Below are positions 7,533 to 15,837 of a DNA stretch of 64,000 nt, piece by piece. The number at the start of each line of letters is the position of its first letter. The stretch's first letter is position 1. This DNA comes from an uncultured Holophagaceae bacterium (lineage in GTDB: Bacteria; Acidobacteriota; Holophagae; Holophagales; Holophagaceae): the NCBI GenBank assembly GCA_903857495.1, contig CAIOFF010000029.1, positions 1-64,000 of the forward strand, given 5' to 3'. The translations under genes were made by a program, and so were the position numbers. The notes beneath the pieces were generated by a model. It worked only from the letters and a program-made list of their open reading frames with translations, was not told where the DNA came from and did no database searches.

Positions 7533-8223
7533 ACGCGTCGAACACTTCCGCCTGGGGGAACCGCAGGCGGAGCCACTGGTCCAGGTCGGGCACGGTCTCG
7601 AAGATCTGCTCGGCGCCGGCGGCGGTGAGCTCGTCCCGGCTGCCGTAGCCCCAGCCTACGCCGATGGCCTCCAGGCCGTGGTCCCGGGCGGCGGTCATGT
7701 CCACGCCCCGGTCCCCGATGAAGACGCCCCCTGGCCAGATGGTGCCCTGCGCCGCGAGCCGGGCCAGGACCCTGGTCTTGGGCTGCCACTGGCCCTTCAG
7801 GCTGCTGCCGAAGATGTCGTCGAAGATCAGGTTCAGGTCGAACTGGTAGGCGATGCGGCGCGCGAAGATGCTGGGCTTGGCGGAGACGATGTAGATGCGG
7901 TGACCCTGGCGCTTCAGGCGGTGCAGCAGGTGGAAGACGCCTGGGTAGAGCTCGTGCTCGAAGACGCCATCCTCCCGGTAGCGCTCCCAGTAGAAGTCCA
8001 GGACGGCCTCGAGGCGCACCGGATCCTCCATGCCTGGCAGGGAGGCCAGGGCCTCCCGCATGCCAAAGCCGATCCAGCCCCGCACGGTGGCCTCGTCCGG
8101 CATCTCCAGACCGAAGGCGCCGCAGGTCTTGCGCAGGCAGTTGCGCACCCCCAGCCAGGGATCCACGAGGGTCCCGTCCAGGTCGAAGCAGACGAGCCCG
8201 GGAGCCGCCTCAGGTGCCGGCAC
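7516..8223 (-). CDS. HAD-family hydrolase (phosphoglycolate-phosphatase-like)
   Basis: This is a haloacid dehalogenase superfamily phosphatase, about 235 residues. Motif I CFDLDGTLVDP carries the nucleophile and acid/base aspartates. A helical cap follows (residues about 25-95), then motif II IVSAKPS and motif IV FIGDRGVDMTAA. The layout resembles Gph-type phosphoglycolate phosphatases, but the substrate cannot be read from sequence. I chose the GTG seven bases after the pyrophosphatase stop; longer forms would overlap that gene. It is the last gene of the minus-strand run, and its end overlaps the converging LolA-like gene. Pairing a phosphatase with pyrophosphatase suggests phosphate housekeeping. 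Confidence 0.78.
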   Translation of the reverse strand: MPAPEAAPGLVCFDLDGTLVDPWLGVRNCLRKTCGAFGLEMPDEATVRGWIGFGMREALASLPGMEDPVRLEAVLDFYWERYREDGVFEHELYPGVFHLLHRLKRQGHRIYIVSAKPSIFARRIAYQFDLNLIFDDIFGSSLKGQWQPKTRVLARLAAQGTIWPGGVFIGDRGVDMTAARDHGLEAIGVGWGYGSRDELTAAGAEQIFETVPDLDQWLRLRFPQAEVFDAFSRSE

Positions 8224-8230
8224 GACCGAC

Positions 8231-8758
8231 CTACTTCTTCCGCTCGAGTTCGTAGGCTGCCGTGCAGGACCGCACAAAGGCCTGGGCCTCGTCCTTGCCG
8301 CCCCAGCCGTCGCTGGTCACGGTCTTGCGCTCGAGGTCCTTGTAGGTCAGGAAGAAGTGCTCCACCTCGAGCAGGAAGTGCGGCGGCAGGTCGCTGCGCG
8401 AGCTGACGTGGCTGTAGGTGGGGTCGTCGCAGGCCACGGCCAGGATCTTGGCATCCTTGCCGTTCTCGTCCGTCATGCGCAGCAGGCCGATGGGCCGGGC
8501 ACGGATGACCACGCCGGGGTAGGTCGAGCCGTTGATGAGCACCAGGATGTCGGCGGGATCGCCGTCCTCGGCCAGGGTGCCGGGAATGAACCCGTACTCA
8601 GCGGGGTAGTGGAAGGGGGAGAACAGCACCCGGTCCACGTGCACCAGGCCCGTGTGGTGGTCGATCTCGTACTTGATGCGGGAGCCGGTGGGGATCTCGA
8701 TGACCGCGTTGACGATCTCCGGGGCCTGCCTTCCGGGATTGAGGTGGGCCAGCGGCAT
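8231..8758 (-). CDS. ppa: Inorganic pyrophosphatase, family I
   Basis: This enzyme hydrolyses pyrophosphate to two phosphates in the cytoplasm, pulling biosynthetic reactions forward. It has 175 residues, the usual bacterial length. Family I hallmarks are IEIPTGSRIKYEID near the N-terminus, HYPAEYGFIPGT, the metal-binding signature EDGDPADILV, and the DDPTYSHV region. The ATG has GGAG upstream; longer in-frame extensions run into the kinase gene. It starts 46 bases after the histidine kinase ends and is followed by the HAD gene after seven bases. Confidence 0.93.
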   Translation of the reverse strand: MPLAHLNPGRQAPEIVNAVIEIPTGSRIKYEIDHHTGLVHVDRVLFSPFHYPAEYGFIPGTLAEDGDPADILVLINGSTYPGVVIRARPIGLLRMTDENGKDAKILAVACDDPTYSHVSSRSDLPPHFLLEVEHFFLTYKDLERKTVTSDGWGGKDEAQAFVRSCTAAYELERKK

Positions 8759-8804
8759 GGGTGCTCCAGTCAGGGACCTATGGTCGCACCAACCGCAGCA
8801 GCCG

Positions 8805-9893
8805 TCACGCGGAGGGAACCGCCGCGAGCCGCAGGTGGACCGTGGTGCCGCGCCCCAGCTGGCTCTCGATGAAGAGCAGCCCGCCGTGGGCCACGATGAT
8901 GCGGTGGCAGACCGCCAGGCCCAGGCCCGTGCCACCGCCGAAGGTGCTGAAGAAGGGATCGAAGACCTTGGCCAGGGCCTCCTGGGGGATGCCGCAGCCG
9001 TTGTCGGAGAGGGTCAGGTGCCAGCAGGGCCGGCCTTCCAGCTCCTCTTCCATGGCGGCCAGCACCAGGCGCGGAGACTCCACGTCCTCGAGCGCCCGGG
9101 TGGCGTTCTGGAGCAGGTTCTGCGCGACCTGCCGCAGCAGCTCCGGATCGCCCCGCCACGCGGCCTGGGGTGGGATCTGGTTGTCCCAGGGTACTGCCTC
9201 CGCCAGGGTGGCGCTGCGCAGGGCATCCTCCCAGAAGGAGCGGAGGGCCACCGTGCCTTCCTTGGGCTGGAGGTCCCGGCTGAAGGCCAGGGTGTTGCCG
9301 ACCAGCCGGTTCAGGCGGCCCACGCCCTCCTGCATCTTGCGGGCGAGCTCCAGGGGGCCCGCCTGCTCGGCCAGGTCCTCCACGAGCATGCCGGAGAAGA
9401 GTGCCAGGCTGCCCAGGGGGTTGCGGATCTCGTGGGCCAGCTCGGCCGCCATGCGGCCCATGGCGGCCAGGCGATCCTCGCGGGTGGCTTGCTGGGCCTT
9501 GAGCACGGCCTCGGTGACGTCCCGCAGGGTGACGATGGTGCCGCCGTGGGGAGCCGAGCGGCGCTCCTCCTCGAAGATCACCTCCCGCCCGCCGGCGGTC
9601 TGGAAGCGCCGCTGGCCGCCGGGGCTGCCGGCCTCCCAGGGGGCCACGTCGTGGAGGAACCGCCCCTCCAGGCCCTGGGGCCGGTTGGTGAAGCGCAGCG
9701 AGCCGTCCTCGGCCAGCACCCAGATGGCGAAGGGGACAGCCTCGATGACGGTCTGCAGCTCGCCCTGGAGCTGGCCCAGCTGGGCCTGCAGGGCCTCGTA
9801 GCGGGTCTGCAGGTGCTCCGAGGCGGCGGTGAAGGCCTCGAAGGCTTCCAGCAGCTGTCGCGGGTCCGGGTGGGCCTGCACGCTGCCGGTCAT
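8805..9893 (-). CDS. PAS-domain sensor histidine kinase
   Basis: This is a soluble NtrB-like histidine kinase of 362 residues. It has an N-terminal coiled region (residues 12-50), a PAS domain (about 47-130, IEAVPFAIWVLAEDGSLRFTN), HisKA with phospho-acceptor His154 in ELAHEIRNPLGSL, and an ATPase domain with QNLLQNATRAL, LSDNGCGIP and GGGTGLGLAVCHRII. No transmembrane segment is visible, so it probably senses a cytoplasmic signal. Its ATG overlaps the stop of the HEAT-repeat gene (ATGA), which ties it to that protein and the HD hydrolase. No response regulator gene lies next to it. Confidence 0.88.
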   Translation of the reverse strand: MTGSVQAHPDPRQLLEAFEAFTAASEHLQTRYEALQAQLGQLQGELQTVIEAVPFAIWVLAEDGSLRFTNRPQGLEGRFLHDVAPWEAGSPGGQRRFQTAGGREVIFEEERRSAPHGGTIVTLRDVTEAVLKAQQATREDRLAAMGRMAAELAHEIRNPLGSLALFSGMLVEDLAEQAGPLELARKMQEGVGRLNRLVGNTLAFSRDLQPKEGTVALRSFWEDALRSATLAEAVPWDNQIPPQAAWRGDPELLRQVAQNLLQNATRALEDVESPRLVLAAMEEELEGRPCWHLTLSDNGCGIPQEALAKVFDPFFSTFGGGTGLGLAVCHRIIVAHGGLLFIESQLGRGTTVHLRLAAVPSA

Positions 9894-12379
9894 GGCTCCA
9901 CCTGCTGCTCCAGGAGCTGGCGCAGCTGGTCGCGCTCGGCGCCCCGGGGCTCGCCCTCGACCACGCGCTTGAGGGCCTCGCGGGCCTCCGGCGTCTGGAG
10001 GGCGGCCAGCCCCTTGGCGGAGGCCAGCCGAACGGCCGGCGGCTCGCCACTGGTGAAGAAGCCCTTCCGGCGAAGGCAATCGAGGAAGACCGGGATGGCC
10101 TTGGGACTGCCGATCTGGCCCAAGGTCTCCAGGGCCTGGATGCGGAGCCGCTCCACCACCCGCTTGTCCTTGGCCAGGTCGGTGACGGGGCCCAGACAGG
10201 ACTCGGAGCGCAGTTGCCCGAGGACGAAGAGGATCTCCTGCAGGGTCTCGGCGTCCGTGTCCTTCATCCGGGCCAGCAGCGCGTGCTCAGCCCCGGGACC
10301 GAGCAGCTTCCAGAGGGCCCGCACCGCCGTGCGCCGCACCCGGGGTTCGGGATGGCGCAGCAGGGGCGTGATCGCGGGGGCCTCCTCGGCGCTGGCCACT
10401 TCGGGCAGGAGGGTGAGGGCGTTACGCACCAGATACCAGGCTGGGGCCTGCAGGGCCTCCTGGAGGGCCGGAAGGGCCACGGGTCCCAGGCTGCGGACGG
10501 CTTCGACCAGCCGGCCCCGCCGGGTCCGGTCGCTCTCCGCCCCAAGCCGGTCCACCAGCTGCTGGGCCATGGGGGCGCCCAGGAACACCAGGTAGGGGTG
10601 CACCTCCTGGACCACGAGCTTGCGGTCGTGGGCGAAGGTCTGGTCAATGGCCGCGTCCAGGAGGTCGGGCCGGATCAACGCGGCACAGAGCTGGCCGAGG
10701 GCCTCCTTGCGCCAGAGCTGCTCGGCGTTCATGAAGGCGCAGAGGCTGTTGAGCCCCTGTACCTCCGAGATGATCGCGTGGAGCTCGCCGCGGTGGACGA
10801 GGGCTGTGAGCAGCGACTCCAGGGCCTGGGTGGTCCCGCGCAGGACTTGAGACTCAGGCTCCCAGGCGAAGTGGGCTCGCAGGGCCTCCAGCAGGCCCGC
10901 CTCGGCACCCGGGGGAAGGCCTGGGTCCTCGACCCAGTGGGCCAAGCCGGCGAGGGTCTGGGTGGCCTTCAGCCGCTGGCCCGGCTGCTCGCTCTGGAGC
11001 GTCTCGACCAGCACCTCCTGGATGCGTTGGAACTCATCGAAGCGCCGGAGGTCCAGCAGCTCGCGGAGGAGCGCCAGGCGCTCCTCCAGGGTGAGCTCGA
11101 AGAAGAAGCCCTCTTCGAGCACTTTGACGAGCTTGGCCTCCAGGCTCATCTCTTCCCACTCCATGAGGCGCAGGATGAGCTCGGCCTGGCTGGCGTCCTG
11201 CCCCGAGGTCCGGAGGCGCGCCGAGAGCGCCCGGACCAGACTGGCTCGCTCCTGGAAGTGCCGCAGGACGTCCTTGATGGGGCCCTGGAGCTGGGTCCAG
11301 GAGATGCCTTCAGACAGAGCCTGGCTGGTGGCGGAAGCCAGCACTTCGCCGGCCAGCGCCCGGATGCCCAGGGACAGCCCCGCCGGGTGATCAGGCAGGG
11401 TGGCCAGGCTGGCGAGCAGGCTCAGCTGGATGGCGGGCGGCAGGTCCATGAGGATCTGGCGGAGAACGCCCATGCGCGGCGGACTCGGCATGCCCTCGCC
11501 GAGGCCCAGCTCCCGGCCGACGGGGCCGAGGCCGCTGAGATCCGCGGGGCCGAAGCCTGGCAGGGGGCTCGGGCCTTGGTCGCCCTGGCCTCCCGCGCTG
11601 CCCTGGCCGCCCACGCCGCTCTGGCTGCCTGAGCTGTTCTGACTGTCCGGGCCGCCGGTGCTTCCCTTGGCGGCGCTGTCAATGCCGCCGCCCGCTTCAG
11701 CACCCTGGCCACCCCCCCTGCCGCGGCCGCGGTCTGCGCCCTCGCCTGCGTCCGAGCCCCGGCCCCCGCCGGTGCCGCTGCCGACACCGGGCGTCTGCCC
11801 GGCCTCCGTCCCGGCGGCGCTGGCGCCCTGGGTGATGGAGAGCATGAGGGCCTCGCGGAGGAACTTCACGAGGTCGCCCGCGGACATCGCGCTTTGGGCT
11901 GGCGCGGCCGGATTCAGCGCCGGGGCCTGGTCCCCGCTGCCTCCCTGGTCGCCCTCGCTGATTTCCTGGTAGCGCGTCTGGGCCACCTTGATGTGCAGCA
12001 CGCCGGCATTGCGAAGCAGGGCCTCGAAGCCGCCCTGCTCATCGAGGAGCTGCGGCCGGGTGCCGAGCCCGGCCAGGAAGACCAGGTATTCGGCGGGGCT
12101 GACGCCGGGCTCGAAGGTGAAGCCGCTGATGCCGCGCTCGGCCACCAGCTTGGCCAGACCCGTCACGTGGGGGCTTCTTGTCTCCTGCAGCTCCCCGTCC
12201 ACGAAGACCTTGGTCCCGGTCACCACGAACTGGAGCTTTGCGTGTTCGCTGAACCACAGGCCCAGGGTGGCGTGCGCGATGGCGGCGGCCTCTTCGGTCC
12301 GGGGGTGGGTCTCGGTGTACATCTGCAGCGCCTTGAGGGCGACGCTCATGGTCTGGGCCAGACGCGGAAAGTCCTTCAT
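9890..12379 (-). CDS. HEAT-repeat protein with glycine-rich linker
   Basis: The gene is unrecognised beyond its architecture. The 829-residue soluble protein has an N-terminal alpha/beta region (1-160) containing ALQMYTETHPRTEEA and FVVTGTKVFVDGELQ, and an extremely Gly/Ser/Asp/Gln-rich, probably disordered linker (about 188-270). A long alpha-helical C-terminal half shows HEAT-like repeats, for example HPEPRVRRTAVRALWKLLG and ERLRIQALETLGQIGSPKA. HEAT arrays are protein-binding scaffolds. Four-base overlaps with the HD gene before it and the kinase gene after it imply co-translation in fixed ratio, so it may connect the two. The start at 12379 is fixed by the ATGA overlap. Confidence 0.7.
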   Translation of the reverse strand: MKDFPRLAQTMSVALKALQMYTETHPRTEEAAAIAHATLGLWFSEHAKLQFVVTGTKVFVDGELQETRSPHVTGLAKLVAERGISGFTFEPGVSPAEYLVFLAGLGTRPQLLDEQGGFEALLRNAGVLHIKVAQTRYQEISEGDQGGSGDQAPALNPAAPAQSAMSAGDLVKFLREALMLSITQGASAAGTEAGQTPGVGSGTGGGRGSDAGEGADRGRGRGGGQGAEAGGGIDSAAKGSTGGPDSQNSSGSQSGVGGQGSAGGQGDQGPSPLPGFGPADLSGLGPVGRELGLGEGMPSPPRMGVLRQILMDLPPAIQLSLLASLATLPDHPAGLSLGIRALAGEVLASATSQALSEGISWTQLQGPIKDVLRHFQERASLVRALSARLRTSGQDASQAELILRLMEWEEMSLEAKLVKVLEEGFFFELTLEERLALLRELLDLRRFDEFQRIQEVLVETLQSEQPGQRLKATQTLAGLAHWVEDPGLPPGAEAGLLEALRAHFAWEPESQVLRGTTQALESLLTALVHRGELHAIISEVQGLNSLCAFMNAEQLWRKEALGQLCAALIRPDLLDAAIDQTFAHDRKLVVQEVHPYLVFLGAPMAQQLVDRLGAESDRTRRGRLVEAVRSLGPVALPALQEALQAPAWYLVRNALTLLPEVASAEEAPAITPLLRHPEPRVRRTAVRALWKLLGPGAEHALLARMKDTDAETLQEILFVLGQLRSESCLGPVTDLAKDKRVVERLRIQALETLGQIGSPKAIPVFLDCLRRKGFFTSGEPPAVRLASAKGLAALQTPEAREALKRVVEGEPRGAERDQLRQLLEQQVEP

Positions 12380-13056
12380 GCCGGAGTCCTTTCCGGGGGG
12401 TCGGACCACTCCCGCCGCAGCTGGGCGTAGTGCGCCTCGAGGAAGGCGAGGCGCCGCTGCCCCTCCTCCTGGGCAGGCTTGGTGGTGAAGCTGGCGGTGA
12501 TCTTCCGCGCCAGCTCCAGCCAGGCCTCGCCGCGCCGGAGGATCTCCGCGGTGGTGATGGGCTGGAAGGCGCCGCTGATGCAGCCGAAGTGGATCAGGCT
12601 GGCGGCGCCGATCTTGCTGAGCTTGTCGCAGTCCCAGAGGCAGGCCGTCTCCACGGGCTCCAGCGGCGCGGCGAGGCTGAGCCCCACATGGTGCTCGATG
12701 GCATGGCGCACGGCGGGGATCTTCTCTGGCGGGAAGTCGGTGCCGGCCAGCAGCTCCGGCACCAGGGCCGAGGCCTCCTGGGCGTGGGTGTCCTTGGTGT
12801 GGGGCGCCTTCAGGCGCTTGGCCACGTCGTGCAGCCAGGCGGCGCACTCCACCACCTCCAGGTCTGCGCCCACCGCGGGCGCCAGCCAGCGGGTCAGGAG
12901 CACGGCCGCGTAGGTGTGCTCGAACCGGTAGTTGAAGATGGGCTGGTAGCTGCCGTCCACCTCGTGCCCGATGCCCCAGAAGTGGATCGCGTCGGCGTCG
13001 GAGAAACGCCGCAGTGCCTGTTCACAGGCGGTTCGCCAGGGGGTGGGCAGGGTCAT
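12376..13056 (-). CDS. HD-domain hydrolase
   Basis: This is a 226-residue protein with a metal-dependent HD phosphohydrolase core. The visible pattern is His in FEHTYAAVLL, the His-Asp pair in CAAWLHDVAKRL, His in AVRHAIEHHVGLS and Asp in CLWDCDKLSKIG. Such proteins cleave phosphomonoesters, nucleotides or cyclic dinucleotides; no GYP motif is present, so cyclic-di-GMP cleavage is not indicated. The ATG overlaps the hutH stop by four bases, and its own stop overlaps the HEAT gene start. It has no recognisable extra domain and no signal peptide. Confidence 0.8.
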   Translation of the reverse strand: MTLPTPWRTACEQALRRFSDADAIHFWGIGHEVDGSYQPIFNYRFEHTYAAVLLTRWLAPAVGADLEVVECAAWLHDVAKRLKAPHTKDTHAQEASALVPELLAGTDFPPEKIPAVRHAIEHHVGLSLAAPLEPVETACLWDCDKLSKIGAASLIHFGCISGAFQPITTAEILRRGEAWLELARKITASFTTKPAQEEGQRRLAFLEAHYAQLRREWSDPPERTPA

Positions 13057-14543
13057 GGAACGGCGTCCAGGTGGGTCCGGAGGGCTTGGAGGGAAGCGTT
13101 GATCTCCACAAACATGGCCCGATCGTGCCAGGGGGCGCAAGCCTTCTCTAGGGTCCGGAGCAGCGGCTGCAGGCCCTCGCCGGGCTCCAGGCCGAGGATG
13201 CGGATGCCCTCCAGGGCCATGCGGGCCTCGATGGCCAGCACCTGCTCCAGGGCGTCCACGGCCTTCAGCAGCTTCCGGGCGGCGATGGGGCCCATGCTGA
13301 CGTGGTCCTCCTTGCCCGCGCTGGTGGGGATGCTGTCCACGCAGGCCGGGTTCGCCAGGCCCTTCATCTCGCTCACCAGTGCCGCCGAGGTGACGTGGGC
13401 CATCATGAAGCCCGACTCGAGGCCGCCGTTCTGGGTGAGGAAGGCCGGCAGGTCGCTGTAGGCGGGGTTCACCAGGCGCTCCTGGCGGCGCTCCGAGATG
13501 CTGGCCAGGTCCGCCGCCGCGATGGCCAGCAGGTCACAGGCGAAGGCCGGATACTGCCCGTGGAAGTTGCCGCCGGACCGGGACTCTGCCGTGTCCGTGA
13601 AGATCATGGGGTTGTCCGTAGCGGCGTTCAGCTCCCGCTCCAGGATGGCGCCGGCGAAGCCCAACGCGTCCCGCGTGACGCCATGCACCTGGGGGATGCA
13701 GCGCAGGCTGTAGGCGTCCTGGACCCGGTGGCAGTCCTGGTGGCTGTCGGAGATGGCGCTGCTGGGACCCAGCAGGGCGCGCATGTGGTCCGCCACGGCG
13801 ATCTGGCCGGGGTGGGGCCGGGCGGCGTGGATGCGGGGATCGAAGGCGGCGCGGGTGCCCCGCAGGGCCTCCAGGCTGAGACCGGCGATCTCGTCTGCCA
13901 GGCCCGCCAGGCGCGAGAACTTCTCCGCGGCCAGGTTGCCCAGGGCGGTGATGAGCTGGGTGCCGTTGATGAGGGCCAAGCCCTCCTTGGCCTGCAGGAC
14001 CACGGGGCTGAGGCCCGCCTGGGCCAGGGCCTCGCCGCCGGGCAGCTGACGGCCGGCCACCCAGGCCAGGCCCTCGCCCACCAGCACCAGGGCCATGTGG
14101 GCCAGGGGGGCGAGATCGCCGCTGGCACCCACGCTGCCCTGGCAGGGCACCACGGGCAGGATGCCGCGGTTGAGGCACTCGGCCAGCAGGCGGATGGGCT
14201 CGGGGCGGATGCCGCTGTGGGCCTTCAGCAGGCAGTTGATGCGGGCGGCCATGAGGGCGCGAGTCTGGTCCGGGGGCAGGGGCTCACCCACCCCGGCCGC
14301 ATGGCTGCGCAGCAGGTTGAGCTGGAGCAGCCGGAGCTGATCGTGGGGGATGACCACCGTGGCGAACTGGCCGAAGCCGGTGTTGATGCCGTAGACGGTG
14401 CGGTCTTCGGCCACGATCTGGTCCACCACCGCGCGGTTCGCCGCCACCCGGGCCAGGGCCGGCTCATCCAGGATGACGCCCTCGCCGGCGGCGATGCGCG
14501 CCAGCAGGGGCGCCGTGAGGGAGCAGCCGTCCAGGAGGATCAT
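13053..14543 (-). CDS. hutH: Histidine ammonia-lyase
   Basis: This enzyme deaminates L-histidine to urocanate and ammonia. It has 496 residues, near the usual 500. It shows the self-processing MIO tripeptide Ala140-Ser141-Gly142 in GSVGASGDLAPLAHM, the Tyr loop VYGINTGFGQF, and the active-site regions NGTQLITALGNLA and QDAYSLRC. The ATG overlaps the MFS stop by one base, with AAGGAAG upstream. No hutU, hutI or hutG is present in the window. A histidine-specific rather than tyrosine- or phenylalanine-specific lyase is inferred from overall similarity. Confidence 0.85.
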   Translation of the reverse strand: MILLDGCSLTAPLLARIAAGEGVILDEPALARVAANRAVVDQIVAEDRTVYGINTGFGQFATVVIPHDQLRLLQLNLLRSHAAGVGEPLPPDQTRALMAARINCLLKAHSGIRPEPIRLLAECLNRGILPVVPCQGSVGASGDLAPLAHMALVLVGEGLAWVAGRQLPGGEALAQAGLSPVVLQAKEGLALINGTQLITALGNLAAEKFSRLAGLADEIAGLSLEALRGTRAAFDPRIHAARPHPGQIAVADHMRALLGPSSAISDSHQDCHRVQDAYSLRCIPQVHGVTRDALGFAGAILERELNAATDNPMIFTDTAESRSGGNFHGQYPAFACDLLAIAAADLASISERRQERLVNPAYSDLPAFLTQNGGLESGFMMAHVTSAALVSEMKGLANPACVDSIPTSAGKEDHVSMGPIAARKLLKAVDALEQVLAIEARMALEGIRILGLEPGEGLQPLLRTLEKACAPWHDRAMFVEINASLQALRTHLDAVP

Positions 14544-15808
14544 CAGGCTTCCTTGGGTTTCAGGGTCAGGGCCAGCATCAGCGCCAGGCCCAGGGTGAGG
14601 CCCGCCACGGTGTAGGTGGCCTGCCCGCCCCAGCGGGCGAAGGTGAAGGTGCCGATGGCGGGTCCGAGGATGCGGCCGACCCCGCTCATGGCGTTGAGCA
14701 CACCGAAGAGCCCGCCCTGGTCCTCGGGGGGCGTCAGCTGGCTGGCCAGGGCCGAGCCGGCGGTGTTGCCCATGCCGCTGCCCCAGGAGAGGGGGATGAA
14801 CAGCAGCACGAAGGGCCACATCCAGGCGGCCTTGGGCAGCAGGGGGAGGGAGAGGCCCATGAGCAGCAGGCCGGTGATCAGCGCGACGCGCTCCGGAATG
14901 CGCTTGGCGACCACCCGGACCAGGCCGCCCTGGTAGATCACGAGCAGGACCCCTATCCCCGCGAACAGGAAGCCCACCTCGCGCTGATGGAAGTCGAAGC
15001 GCTGGTGCACCAGGAGGGCGAAGGTGCCTTCCATCATGGCGAAGCCCGCCATGGCTAGCAGGGACACGGTCAGCAGCTGGGGCATGCCCGGCCGCTTCAT
15101 GGCCTTGACCAGGGCATGGCCGCGGCTCTCATGGGACCGGGCCCGGGCGCGGACCTCGTCCGTGAGGGTCTCGGGCAGCCAGAGCAGCACCATGAGCGAG
15201 GCCACCAGGGACAGGCCCGCGGCCACGAAGAAGGGCAGGTGCCAGCCCCGGGTCTGGAGCAGCATGTGGCCGAAGTCGCTGCCGCTCAGGATGCCCGCCA
15301 GGGCCGGACCCAGCACGAAGCCCAGGCCGAAGGCGGCGCCGATCATGCCCATGACCTTGGAGCGCTCCTCCGGCAGGGAGCTGTCCGCCATGGCCGCCTG
15401 GGCCACGGAGATGTTGCCGCCGGTGATGCCATCGAGGATCCGGGCCGCCAGCATCCACTCGAAGCGGCTGGTGAGGGCCAGCATCAGGTAGCCCAGGGCC
15501 GAGCCGATGAGGCTGACCCAGAGGACGGGCTTGCGGCCCACCAGGTCGGAGACCCGGCCCAGGATGGGGGAGGCGATGAACTGCATGAGGCTGAAGCTGA
15601 GGAAGCCCACGCCGGCCCAGAAGGCGCCGGGGGTCGTGCCCGCGCCGCCCAGGCCCAGGAAGTGGTTGACGCTCGCCATCCAGTGGCTGGGGTGGTCTGC
15701 GATGGCCTGTGCGTAGAGGGGCAGGATCGGGATGACGATCCCGAAGCCCAGGAGGTCCACAAAAACCGTGAGAAATATGGCCGTCCTGGCGCGCTTTGAA
15801 GACTGCAT
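14543..15808 (-). CDS. MFS transporter of the drug:proton antiporter type
   Basis: This is an inner-membrane transporter of 421 residues with about 12 hydrophobic segments. The N-terminus VFVDLLGFGIVIPILPLYA and the loop 2-3 motif GRVSDLVGRKP are characteristic of the TetA/DHA1 branch that exports drugs by proton antiport. A charged central loop (ETLTDEVRARARSHESRGHA) separates the two halves. GGGAGAG precedes the ATG. Because it is coupled to histidine ammonia-lyase, a role in moving histidine, urocanate or a related metabolite is worth considering, but the motifs say exporter. It starts 29 bases after the hybrid kinase stops. Confidence 0.82.
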   Translation of the reverse strand: MQSSKRARTAIFLTVFVDLLGFGIVIPILPLYAQAIADHPSHWMASVNHFLGLGGAGTTPGAFWAGVGFLSFSLMQFIASPILGRVSDLVGRKPVLWVSLIGSALGYLMLALTSRFEWMLAARILDGITGGNISVAQAAMADSSLPEERSKVMGMIGAAFGLGFVLGPALAGILSGSDFGHMLLQTRGWHLPFFVAAGLSLVASLMVLLWLPETLTDEVRARARSHESRGHALVKAMKRPGMPQLLTVSLLAMAGFAMMEGTFALLVHQRFDFHQREVGFLFAGIGVLLVIYQGGLVRVVAKRIPERVALITGLLLMGLSLPLLPKAAWMWPFVLLFIPLSWGSGMGNTAGSALASQLTPPEDQGGLFGVLNAMSGVGRILGPAIGTFTFARWGGQATYTVAGLTLGLALMLALTLKPKEA

Positions 15809-15837
15809 GGGGCTCTCCCGTCCTCCAGTGTAGCCCG

